From Mycobacterium sp. MFM001 (lineage in GTDB: Bacteria > Actinomycetota > Actinomycetes > Mycobacteriales > Mycobacteriaceae), in NCBI RefSeq assembly GCF_003402475.1, contig NZ_BFAB01000005.1:189633-253632 (forward strand): a DNA stretch of 64,000 nucleotides, given 5' to 3'. The notes below the pieces were generated by a model that did not search any database, was not told where the DNA came from, and saw only the letters and a list, made by a program, of their open reading frames with translations. Of the stretch, positions 30,765-37,772 are shown in pieces; the stretch's first letter is position 1, and the number at the start of each line of letters is the position of its first letter. The position numbers and the translations under genes were made by a program.

Positions 30765-30789
30765 GTTAGTCATGAGGAGCGCCGGGTAT
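30765..30789 (+). promoter_or_regulatory. Sigma-F-type promoter for the 49-residue membrane protein
   Basis: GTTA (30765-30768), a 15-base spacer, then a perfect GGGTAT (30784-30789). The mycobacterial SigF consensus is GTTT-N15-17-GGGTAT, so there is one mismatch in the -35. The start of transcription would fall about 30796-30800, on the ATG at 30800, giving a leaderless message. Confidence 0.55.
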
Positions 30790-30799
30790 TCCACCGGCC

Positions 30800-30949
30800 A
30801 TGGAAGAGGCCGACACCACGGAAGTTCGCCGTACACGACGATTTCGGCGCACAGCGGTGATCGCGGTGATAACGCTGCTCGTCGTGATCTTGGTGGCGAT
30901 CGGGGTCTACGTGATCGCGTTTGTGATTCTGGCCCCGATGCTCGGGTAA
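30800..30949 (+). CDS. Small one-helix membrane protein in the sigF locus
   Basis: 49 residues. A basic N-terminal segment with EVRRTRRFRRT precedes one long hydrophobic helix (AVIAVITLLVVILVAIGVYV and on to VILAPMLG). Charge and hydrophobicity follow the positive-inside pattern, with the N-terminus in the cytoplasm. The ATG lies directly where transcription should begin from the sigma-F-type promoter. It is divergent from rsbW-sigF. Small stress-induced membrane proteins are common in such regulons; a specific function is not known. Confidence 0.6.
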   Translation: MEEADTTEVRRTRRFRRTAVIAVITLLVVILVAIGVYVIAFVILAPMLG

Positions 30950-31003
30950 CCGGGTTGCTGCGCCGTTGCCGGCTGCTGTTGAAGTCATCATTGTGTAGAC
31001 CTG

Positions 31004-31030
31004 ATACCCCCTCGCCGCGGCGAGCGAAAC
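31004..31030 (-). promoter_or_regulatory. Sigma-F-type promoter pointing toward rsbW-sigF
   Basis: On the minus strand GTTT (31030-31027), 17 bases, then GGGTAT (31009-31004), a perfect match to both SigF hexamer cores. Transcription would start near 30997 and run antisense to the 49-residue gene into rsbW-sigF, with a leader of about 280 bases. It could give positive autoregulation of sigF, as known in M. tuberculosis. Confidence 0.55.
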
Positions 31031-31043
31031 CCAGGAGAGTGCG

Positions 31044-31238
31044 ATGGACAACCGCGATCCTTTGTCCGACGAGGTTCCCGTCGCCGACGCCGTCGAGCAG
31101 GAGCAGGAAACCACCGCCGTGCCGGAGGCGCCCGACCGGGAGATTCCACCGGTCGAGGCGAATGCCTCGGACTGGCAGGAGCAGCGTCAGGAGATTGTCG
31201 GCGCCGACGACGACGACCGCGACTTCTACCGCGAGTGA
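31044..31238 (+). CDS. Small acidic protein
   Basis: 64 residues, very acidic and probably disordered, with DWQEQRQEIVGADDDDRD near its end. AGGAGA lies eight bases upstream of the ATG. There is no signal or membrane segment. Its place between two sigma-F-type promoters and the UsfY-like gene suggests stress association. No family of known function is recognised. Confidence 0.6.
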   Translation: MDNRDPLSDEVPVADAVEQEQETTAVPEAPDREIPPVEANASDWQEQRQEIVGADDDDRDFYRE

Positions 31239-31263
31239 GCTCTGCCAGACCTAGGCTGGTGAC

Positions 31264-31644
31264 ATGACGCAAATTCTGGTGCGTGCTGTCGTGGTCATGG
31301 TTTCGTGGGCGGTCGGGCTGCTGGTGGCGGCGTGGGTTGTCCCGGGTGTGGCGGTGTCGGCGTCGGGATTCATTGTCGCCGTGGCGATCTTCTCGATAGC
31401 GCAGGCGCTGCTGTCGGTGTTGATTTTGAAGTTGCCCCATGCATATGCGTCACTCGTGCTGGGCGGCACCGGCCTGGTGTTGACGGTGATCGCGCTCGGG
31501 CTGGCATCGGCGTGGACGGACGGGCTGAACTTGCGGGACATCGCGTCGTGGGTTGCGGCGACGGTGGTGGTGTGGCTGGTGACCACGATCGGGGCGATTT
31601 GCCTGCCAGAGGTGTTCGCGCGCAGTGAGGTCGGCCCGGCCTGA
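31264..31644 (+). CDS. Phage-holin-superfamily-IV-like membrane protein
   Basis: 126 residues with four membrane helices: VVVMVSWAVGLLVAAWVVPG, FIVAVAIFSIAQALLSVLIL, LVLGGTGLVLTVIALGLA and VAATVVVWLVTTIGAICLP. This is the layout of the phage holin family IV-like proteins common in bacterial chromosomes, where they are not tied to phage. The function is unknown. It begins 25 bases after the small acidic gene and probably belongs to the same transcript. Confidence 0.75.
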   Translation: MTQILVRAVVVMVSWAVGLLVAAWVVPGVAVSASGFIVAVAIFSIAQALLSVLILKLPHAYASLVLGGTGLVLTVIALGLASAWTDGLNLRDIASWVAATVVVWLVTTIGAICLPEVFARSEVGPA

Positions 31645-31696
31645 GCGGTCAGTGAGTAGCATTTGAGTTACCTGGTCCGATGACGGAGGGGAGCTG

Positions 31697-31990
31697 ATGG
31701 GCGACACGCACCACAATCCGACGGATCCATTCCGGACCACCCAGCCACACGCCGGGATCACGATGAAGGACAACTTGTTCTGGCCGGGCTTCATTCTGCT
31801 GGCGGTCGCGGTGGCGGGGATGATCAGCACCGCGGCGGTCGCCGCCTATCGGCATTACGAGTGGCTTTCGGCGACAGTCGCGATCGCGGTGCTCGGAATC
31901 ATCGCGGGGGCGCTGTGGTTCGTCATCGAGCTGCGCCGGGTGGCTCGCATCGAGGAGCAGCTGGAGTCGCGGCAGTCGTCAACCAGCTAG
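31697..31990 (+). CDS. usfY: UsfY-like membrane protein
   Basis: 97 residues with a GGAGGGGAG just upstream. The N-terminus MGDTHHNPTDPFRTTQPHAG resembles that of UsfY from the sigF operon of M. tuberculosis. Two membrane helices follow: FWPGFILLAVAVAGMISTAA and ATVAIAVLGIIAGALWFVI, then a charged helix. UsfY function is unknown. In M. tuberculosis usfY is upstream of usfX on the same strand as sigF; here it points the other way. Its last 12 bases overlap the convergent gene. Confidence 0.7.
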   Translation: MGDTHHNPTDPFRTTQPHAGITMKDNLFWPGFILLAVAVAGMISTAAVAAYRHYEWLSATVAIAVLGIIAGALWFVIELRRVARIEEQLESRQSSTS

Positions 31991-32362
31991 CGCGGGTCCG
32001 GCGATCGGCGGGACCCCCATCGTCAGGGTGACGAGCATCAGCATCAACAGGAACCATCCCGCGCCCTGCCATGCCCACCAGGTGCCGTGGTCGCGCCAGA
32101 TGCGATAGGTGCGCACGAATGCCCACACTCCGCTGGCCAACAAGATGGCCGGAGCGCCGAATGCCAGCAAAGTCCGTTGCGGCGCACCGCAGGCGACGGT
32201 GTCGACAGCCACACCGCCGCATGTGCTGACCCACAGCGCCGCAACGATCAAAAACGCCACTCCGGCGACGCCAGCCAGCACCGCGAACCGAACGGCCGAC
32301 TGGACGTCGCGGTCCTGGAGCCCCAAGTGGTCGCCACCTGAGCGCTGACGTGGTTTTTGCAT
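31979..32362 (-). CDS. Integral membrane protein (Rv3289c-like)
   Basis: 127 residues from the ATG beginning MQKPRQRSGGDHLGLQDRDV; GAGG is eight bases upstream, and longer in-frame starts reach into unlikely Arg-rich sequence. Three membrane helices are visible: FAVLAGVAGVAFLIVAALW, LLAFGAPAILLASGVWAF and WFLLMLMLVTLTMG. A pair of Cys (STCGG and VACGA) lies in the first external loop and may form a disulfide. Position next to the sigF locus and lat matches Rv3289c. Function is unknown. Confidence 0.75.
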   Translation of the reverse strand: MQKPRQRSGGDHLGLQDRDVQSAVRFAVLAGVAGVAFLIVAALWVSTCGGVAVDTVACGAPQRTLLAFGAPAILLASGVWAFVRTYRIWRDHGTWWAWQGAGWFLLMLMLVTLTMGVPPIAGPALAG

Positions 32363-32472
32363 CTGCCAACCTCTATTTTGCGTTCGGCTGCTTTGTGATG
32401 CATCGGTAAATCGGCGACTTGGGTTACATCGCCGTCGCGGCTTTGCCGCAGAGCCCTTGGCTAGACCCGACC

Positions 32473-33825
32473 TCACCGAGCTTGCCCGGGGTATACCCGG
32501 TGGTAGGAGGCGGTAAACACGTCACGGACAGCGTCTATCGCCTCGTCGATCTCGGCGCGCGAGACGGTCAGCGCCGGCCGGAAGCGCACGCCGTCGGCGC
32601 CGGTGGGCAGCACGATCACCCCCCGTTGCCACAACTCGCGGATCACCTCGTCGCGCTCGGCGGGGCCGGGCAGGCTGAACGCGCACATCAGGCCGCGGCC
32701 GCGGACGTCGAGGACGGCCGGGAAGTCGGCGGCGAGTTCGTCCAGGCGGGCCTTTAAGTAGCGGCCCTGGGCGGCGGCGTTGCCGAACAGCTCCTCGGAT
32801 TCGATCACTTCCAGCATCCGGCGGGCGCGGACCATGTCGGTCAGGTTGCCGCCCCACGTCGAATTGAGCCGCGAGTTGACCGCGAACACGTTGTCGGCGA
32901 CCTCGTCGACTCGCCGTCCGGCCATCACGCCGCACACCTGGGTCTTCTTGCCGAACGCGACGACGTCCGGGGCGACGCCCAATTGCTGGTAGGCCCAAGC
33001 GGTTCCGGTCAGCCCGCACCCGGTCTGCACCTCGTCGAAAATCAGCAGGGCGTCGTATTCGTCGCACAGTGCGCGCATGGCGGCGAAAAACTCCGGGCGG
33101 AAGTGGCGGTCGCCGCCCTCGCCCTGGATGGGTTCGGCGATGAAGCAGGCGATGTCGTGCGGGTGCGCTTCGAACGCCGCGCGGGCCTGGCGAAGCGACT
33201 CGGCTTCGAGAGCGTCCATGTCCGCTTCCGCGCGGATCACCGGCGCGTCGATGCGCGGCCAGTCGAATTTCGGGAAGCGCGCCACGTTGACCGGGTTGGT
33301 GTTGGTCAGCGACATCGTGTAGCCGCTGCGGCCGTGGAATGCCCCGCGCAGGTGCAACACCCGGGTGCCGAGTGCGGGGTCGACGCCGCGCGCCTCGTTG
33401 TGCCGGCTCTTCCAGTCGAAGGCGATTTTCAGCGCGTTCTCCACCGCCAGGGCACCGCCGTCGATGAAAAACAGGTGCGGCAGCGCCGGATCGCCCAGCA
33501 CCCGTACGAAGGTCTCGACGAAGCGGGCCATTGGCACCGAGTACACGTCGGAGTTGCTCGGCTTGTTGACCGCGGCCCGGGCGAGTTCGGCGAGGAAATC
33601 GTCGTCGGCGGCCAGCGCCGGGTGGTTCATGCCCAGCGCCGACGACGACACGAACGTGAACATGTCCAGATAGCGCCGGCCACTGCGGGCGTCGACCAGA
33701 TACGAGCCGGCCGAGCGCTCCACATCGAGCACCAGGTCGAAGCCGCCGAGCGTAATGCTGCGGCCCAGCACGTCCAGAACCCGGTCGGGCTGCAGCTGTT
33801 CGTCGGTGCGGGCCAGCACAGTCAT
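32473..33825 (-). CDS. lat: L-lysine 6-aminotransferase Lat
   Basis: 450 residues, class III PLP aminotransferase. The PLP region is in FDEVQTGCGLTGTAWAYQ and AFGKKTQVCGVMAG, where the Lys of FGKK forms the Schiff base. It converts L-lysine and 2-oxoglutarate to 2-aminoadipate 6-semialdehyde and glutamate. In M. tuberculosis Lat (Rv3290c) rises strongly in starvation. Here it sits 52 bases after lrpA on the same strand and close to a DUF1338 enzyme and pcd, together forming a lysine degradation cluster. Confidence 0.96.
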   Translation of the reverse strand: MTVLARTDEQLQPDRVLDVLGRSITLGGFDLVLDVERSAGSYLVDARSGRRYLDMFTFVSSSALGMNHPALAADDDFLAELARAAVNKPSNSDVYSVPMARFVETFVRVLGDPALPHLFFIDGGALAVENALKIAFDWKSRHNEARGVDPALGTRVLHLRGAFHGRSGYTMSLTNTNPVNVARFPKFDWPRIDAPVIRAEADMDALEAESLRQARAAFEAHPHDIACFIAEPIQGEGGDRHFRPEFFAAMRALCDEYDALLIFDEVQTGCGLTGTAWAYQQLGVAPDVVAFGKKTQVCGVMAGRRVDEVADNVFAVNSRLNSTWGGNLTDMVRARRMLEVIESEELFGNAAAQGRYLKARLDELAADFPAVLDVRGRGLMCAFSLPGPAERDEVIRELWQRGVIVLPTGADGVRFRPALTVSRAEIDEAIDAVRDVFTASYHRVYPGQAR

Positions 33826-33831
33826 GCCCCG

Positions 33832-33837
33832 ATTTTA
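33832..33837 (-). promoter_or_regulatory. -10 element TAAAAT for lat
   Basis: TAAAAT on the minus strand lies six bases before the lat ATG, which would place transcription start on the start codon and make a leaderless lat message. The gap after lrpA is AT-rich compared with its surroundings. A matching -35 is not clear. Confidence 0.4.
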
Positions 33838-33877
33838 GCAACACGTTTACGCTTCTAAGGGCACGACACCGCAAGAC

Positions 33878-34324
33878 TTACGGCACAAACTGCCTGCCAC
33901 TGTAAAAAGTACGTAGAATGATCGTGCTTCGCGTCCGAACGTTGGCCGTGGTCCGGATCCGCTGCAACAGGTCCTCCAACGCCCGCGCGGACTCGACACG
34001 GACCAGCAGGATGTAGCTCTCCTCGCCGGCCACCGAGTGGCACGATTCGATCGCCTCGATGTGTTGGAGGCGGGCGGGCGCATCATCGGGTTGGGAGGGA
34101 TCGAGAGGAGTGATGGCCACGAACGCCGACAGCAGGTGCCCGACCGCTTCGGGGTCGATCCGCGCCGAATATCCAGTCACCACGCCGCGCTCCTGTAGGC
34201 GACGCACCCGCGCCTGGACCGCCGACACCGACAGGCCGGCGCTGGCCGCCAGGTCCGACAACGTCGCGCGCCCGTCGGCGACCAGCTCGCGCACCAGGAT
34301 CCGGTCGATGTCGTCGAGAGCCAT
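33878..34324 (-). CDS. lrpA: Lrp/AsnC-family regulator LrpA
   Basis: 148 residues from the ATG that begins MALDDIDRILVRELVADGRA. The N-terminal helix-turn-helix is in LSDLAASAGLSVSAVQARVR. The C-terminal RAM domain follows and would bind an amino acid. LrpA (Rv3291c) controls lat in M. tuberculosis under starvation. Its start is only 19 bases from the divergent DUF1338 gene, so it probably controls both directions from that short interval. Confidence 0.95.
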   Translation of the reverse strand: MALDDIDRILVRELVADGRATLSDLAASAGLSVSAVQARVRRLQERGVVTGYSARIDPEAVGHLLSAFVAITPLDPSQPDDAPARLQHIEAIESCHSVAGEESYILLVRVESARALEDLLQRIRTTANVRTRSTIILRTFYSGRQFVP

Positions 34325-34343
34325 GGCCGGACGATAGCCGACG

Positions 34344-35585
34344 ATGAGTGCTGCGAAGAAGCTTGCGGCGTGGCAGCTGCGGGAGCGGTTCGCCGCCGGG
34401 CTGTCGGCGATGTACGGCGGCGAGGTGCCGGCGTACCCGACGCTGGTGGGTGTCAGCACGCAGGTCAACCGCGAATACGTGCAACGGCATCCGGACGCCG
34501 AACGTCTCGGGTCTTTCGACCGGGTCACCGCCGAGCGGCACGGCGCGATCCGGGTCGGCACGCCGGGCGAGTTGGCGGCCGTCGCCGATCTGTTCGCCGC
34601 GTTCGGCATGGTCCCGGTCGGCTACTACGACCTGCGTGACGCGGCATCACCGGTTCCGGTGGTATCCACCGCGTTTCGGCCCGTCGATGCAGAGGAGTTG
34701 GCGCGCAACCCGTTTCGGGTGTTCACGTCGATGCTGGCGCTGCGGGATGCGCGGTTCTTCGACGCCGATCTGCGGGCGCGGGTGCAGGCGTTCCTGGCGC
34801 GGCGGCAGTTGTTCGACCCGGCGCTGATCGCTCACGCGCGGGTGATCGCCGCCGACGGCGGATGCGCGGCAGGCGAGGCCGACGAGTTCGTCGGGCAGGC
34901 GGTGGCGGCGTTCGCGCTGTCGCGCGAGCCGATCGACAAGTCGTGGTACGACGAGCTGTCCCGGGTGTCGGCGGTGGCCGCCGACATCGCCGGGGTGGGC
35001 TCCACCCACATCAACCACCTGACGCCGCGGGTGCTCGACATCGACGAGCTGTACCGGCGAATGACCGCGCGCGGTATTGCGATGATCGACGCGATTCAGG
35101 GCCCGCCGCGCACAGACGGGCCGCAGGTGTTGTTGCGCCAGACGTCGTTTCGCGCGCTTGCCGAGCCGCGGCGGTTCCGCTGCGACGACGGCTCTGTTGT
35201 CGAGGGCGCTGTGCGGGTCCGGTTCGGCGAGGTTGAGGCCCGCGGTGTAGCGCTGACCCCGAAGGGCCGCGAACGCTACGACGCAGCCATGGCCTGTGCG
35301 GACCCGGCGGCGGTGTGGGGCGAGTACTTCCCGTCGAGCGACGAGGAGATGGCCGCCGGTGGGCTGGCCTACTATCGCGGCGGCGACCCGGCGAAACCCG
35401 TTGTCTACGAGGACTTCCTGCCGTCGTCGGCGGCGGGGATCTTTCGCTCGAACCTGGATCGCGACGCGTCGAGCCGCGACGGCGTCGACGACTCCGGCTA
35501 CAGCATGGACTGGATGGCCGGGGCGATCGACCGGCACATCCACGACCCCTATGTCCTCTACGAAACCGAGGAGAACGCCGCATGA
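34344..35585 (+). CDS. DUF1338 protein, 2-oxoadipate dioxygenase/decarboxylase (HglS)-like
   Basis: 413 residues. The family pattern H-x3-R is seen as HGAIR (H66, R70); THINH (H222 and H225) and the acidic GEVE (E296, E298) follow. In characterised HglS the iron site is His/His/Glu with the neighbouring Arg, so the metal ligands and the substrate Arg appear intact. HglS turns 2-oxoadipate into 2-hydroxyglutarate in lysine breakdown. The gene lies between lrpA and pcd and overlaps pcd by ATGA, which fits that pathway well. M. tuberculosis Rv3292 is the counterpart by position. Confidence 0.85.
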   Translation: MSAAKKLAAWQLRERFAAGLSAMYGGEVPAYPTLVGVSTQVNREYVQRHPDAERLGSFDRVTAERHGAIRVGTPGELAAVADLFAAFGMVPVGYYDLRDAASPVPVVSTAFRPVDAEELARNPFRVFTSMLALRDARFFDADLRARVQAFLARRQLFDPALIAHARVIAADGGCAAGEADEFVGQAVAAFALSREPIDKSWYDELSRVSAVAADIAGVGSTHINHLTPRVLDIDELYRRMTARGIAMIDAIQGPPRTDGPQVLLRQTSFRALAEPRRFRCDDGSVVEGAVRVRFGEVEARGVALTPKGRERYDAAMACADPAAVWGEYFPSSDEEMAAGGLAYYRGGDPAKPVVYEDFLPSSAAGIFRSNLDRDASSRDGVDDSGYSMDWMAGAIDRHIHDPYVLYETEENAA

Positions 35586-37096
35586 GCTTGCCCACCGCTG
35601 AGGAACTACGCGCCCGGGTGCGTGGCGCGCTGGACGCGATCGGCGCTGACGTCGCGCTCGGGGAGCCGGGCGGCCACGGGCTGCCGGCCGGCACGCCGAT
35701 CACCGGCGACGTGCTGTTCACCGTCGACTCGGCTGCCGACGTCGACGCCGCGATTACGGCTGCGGCGCAGGCGTTCTCGTCGTGGCGGGCCACCCCGGCA
35801 CCGGTGCGCGGCGCGCTGGTGGGCCGACTCGGCGAGCTGCTCACCGCGCACAAGGCAGAGCTGACCACGCTGGTGACCGTCGAGGTCGGCAAGATCACCG
35901 CCGAGGCACTGGGCGAGGTGCAGGAGATGATCGACGTCTGCCAGTTCGCCGTCGGGCTGTCCCGGCAGCTCTACGGGCGCGTCATCGCCTCCGAGCGGCC
36001 CGGGCATCGGCTGCTGGAAACCTGGCATCCGCTCGGTGTGGTGGGCGTGATCACCGCGTTCAACTTTCCGGTCGCGGTGTGGGCGTGGAACACCGCGGTG
36101 GCGCTGGTGTGCGGCGACACCGTGGTGTGGAAGCCCTCGGAGTTGACGCCGTTGACGGCGCTGGCCTGTCAGGCGCTGATCGAGCGGGCGGCCAGTGATG
36201 TCGGGGCACCGCCGGGAGTGAGCGGTCTGGTGTTAGGTGACCGCGAGGTCGGCGAACAGCTGGTGGACGACGAGCGGGTCGCATTGTTGTCGGCGACGGG
36301 TTCGGTGCGGATGGGCCGCGAGGTCGGGCCCCGGGTGGCGTCACGGTTCGGCCGGGCGCTGCTGGAGCTGGGCGGCAACAACGCGGCGATCGTGACGCCG
36401 TCGGCCGACCTGGATTTGGCGTTGCGCGCCATCGTGTTTGCCGCCGCCGGCACCGCCGGGCAGCGCTGCACCAGCCTGCGCCGCCTGATCGTGCACCGCT
36501 CGCTGGCCGACGAGGTCACCGAGCGCATCGCCGCGGCGTATCGCCAGTTGCCGATCGGCGACCCGAGCGCGGACGGCACACTGGTCGGCCCGCTGATCCA
36601 CGAGACCGCCTACCGCGACATGGTGGGCGCGCTGGAGAAGGCCCGCGCCGACGGCGGGCAGGTCATCGGCGGCGAACGCCACCACCTCGGCCCGGAAAGC
36701 GCCTACTACGTCGCGCCGGCGCTGGTGGGGATGCCGGCGCAAACCGCGACCGTGGCCACCGAGACGTTCGCCCCGATTCTCTACGTGCTGGCCTACGACG
36801 ACCTCGACCAAGCGATAGCAATGAACAACGCTGTGCCGCAGGGGCTTTCGTCGGCGATCTTTACCAGCGACATGCGCGAGGCGGAACGCTTCATCGACGG
36901 CTCGGACTGCGGCATCACCAACGTCAACATCGGCACCTCCGGCGCCGAGATCGGCGGCGCGTTCGGCGGCGAGAAGCACACCGGCGGCGGCCGGGAGTCG
37001 GGCTCCGATGCGTGGAAGGGCTACATGCGCCGCGCCACCAACACGATCAACTACTCCGACGAGTTGCCGCTGGCGCAGGGCGTGACGTTCACCTAG
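35582..37096 (+). CDS. pcd: Piperideine-6-carboxylate / 2-aminoadipate semialdehyde dehydrogenase Pcd
   Basis: 504 residues of the aldehyde dehydrogenase family. ITAFNFPVAVWAWNTA lines the cofactor site, LLELGGNN carries the general-base Glu, and GQRCTSLRR has the catalytic nucleophile C296. It oxidises the semialdehyde made by Lat (in equilibrium with piperideine-6-carboxylate) to 2-aminoadipate. The start overlaps the DUF1338 stop by ATGA. The end overlaps the convergent 227-residue gene by eight bases. Confidence 0.95.
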   Translation: MSLPTAEELRARVRGALDAIGADVALGEPGGHGLPAGTPITGDVLFTVDSAADVDAAITAAAQAFSSWRATPAPVRGALVGRLGELLTAHKAELTTLVTVEVGKITAEALGEVQEMIDVCQFAVGLSRQLYGRVIASERPGHRLLETWHPLGVVGVITAFNFPVAVWAWNTAVALVCGDTVVWKPSELTPLTALACQALIERAASDVGAPPGVSGLVLGDREVGEQLVDDERVALLSATGSVRMGREVGPRVASRFGRALLELGGNNAAIVTPSADLDLALRAIVFAAAGTAGQRCTSLRRLIVHRSLADEVTERIAAAYRQLPIGDPSADGTLVGPLIHETAYRDMVGALEKARADGGQVIGGERHHLGPESAYYVAPALVGMPAQTATVATETFAPILYVLAYDDLDQAIAMNNAVPQGLSSAIFTSDMREAERFIDGSDCGITNVNIGTSGAEIGGAFGGEKHTGGGRESGSDAWKGYMRRATNTINYSDELPLAQGVTFT

Positions 37097-37772
37097 CGTC
37101 GCGGCCCTGCCTGCTGCGGCCGTAAGCGCCGCGGCGCAACTCCGTCAACCAGGCCGGCGCCAGCCCGACGTCCGCAGGGCTGTGGATCGTGGGATCGAAG
37201 ACGAGGTCGCGGGCCTCGTCGCCGGCCAGCAGCCGGTTGAGCGTCAGCTGCCCCAGCGCCTCGAAACTCCCTGTCCCCCTGGCCTGTTCGACGACGAAAA
37301 TCAGACCTCCGTCGTCGACCTGGTTGCGGACACTGTCCAGCGACACTCCGCCGCCGGCGATCTCGGTGATCAGCCGGGCGCGGATCCACCAGTAGTTCTG
37401 CGCGTAGTGAAGCGGCATCAGGCTCGACAGCGTCACGTTCGACCACGACGTCGCAGGCCGCACCCCGACGCGGGTGAGCAGTCCGGTACCGGTGGACGCC
37501 AACAGCACGTCCCAGCCGACCGGCGGGTAGGACGAGGCCGGCATCTTCCAGGCCAAGCCGACGATGTCGGGCAGGCCGCCGGGAGTCCCGATGCCCTTGG
37601 AGACCCGCGCGACCACCTCGCACGACGTGATCGGCAGTCCCTGGTCTGGCGGGGCCCACCGCTCGATCCAGCCGCCGGCGAACACCCCGTCGGGATGGAA
37701 CACCCGGCGGCCCCGAAGGGCCGCGGCCCACCGGAACGGCGTGGTGACCAGGTCGGAGAACGCGATCGTCAT
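37089..37772 (-). CDS. Conserved protein cotranscribed with catalase
   Basis: 227 residues. It has an aromatic, beta-rich sequence with HPDGVFAGGWIERWAPPD, then ITSCEVVARVSKGIGTPGG and LPDIVGLAWKMP, and a later YAQNYWWIRARL. No signal or membrane helix is obvious. Such proteins are often annotated as phosphodiesterase, but I see no catalytic motif and do not claim that. Its ATG overlaps the catalase stop by ATGA, so it should be made with catalase. Confidence 0.75.
   Translation of the reverse strand: MTIAFSDLVTTPFRWAAALRGRRVFHPDGVFAGGWIERWAPPDQGLPITSCEVVARVSKGIGTPGGLPDIVGLAWKMPASSYPPVGWDVLLASTGTGLLTRVGVRPATSWSNVTLSSLMPLHYAQNYWWIRARLITEIAGGGVSLDSVRNQVDDGGLIFVVEQARGTGSFEALGQLTLNRLLAGDEARDLVFDPTIHSPADVGLAPAWLTELRRGAYGRSRQGRDAR

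Noticed and set aside
30770-31114. 114-codon minus-strand frame in the sigF interval as a usfY candidate
   Set aside because: Composition is of shadow type (His/Asp/Arg-rich) and a convincing UsfY-like gene is on the plus strand at 31697.
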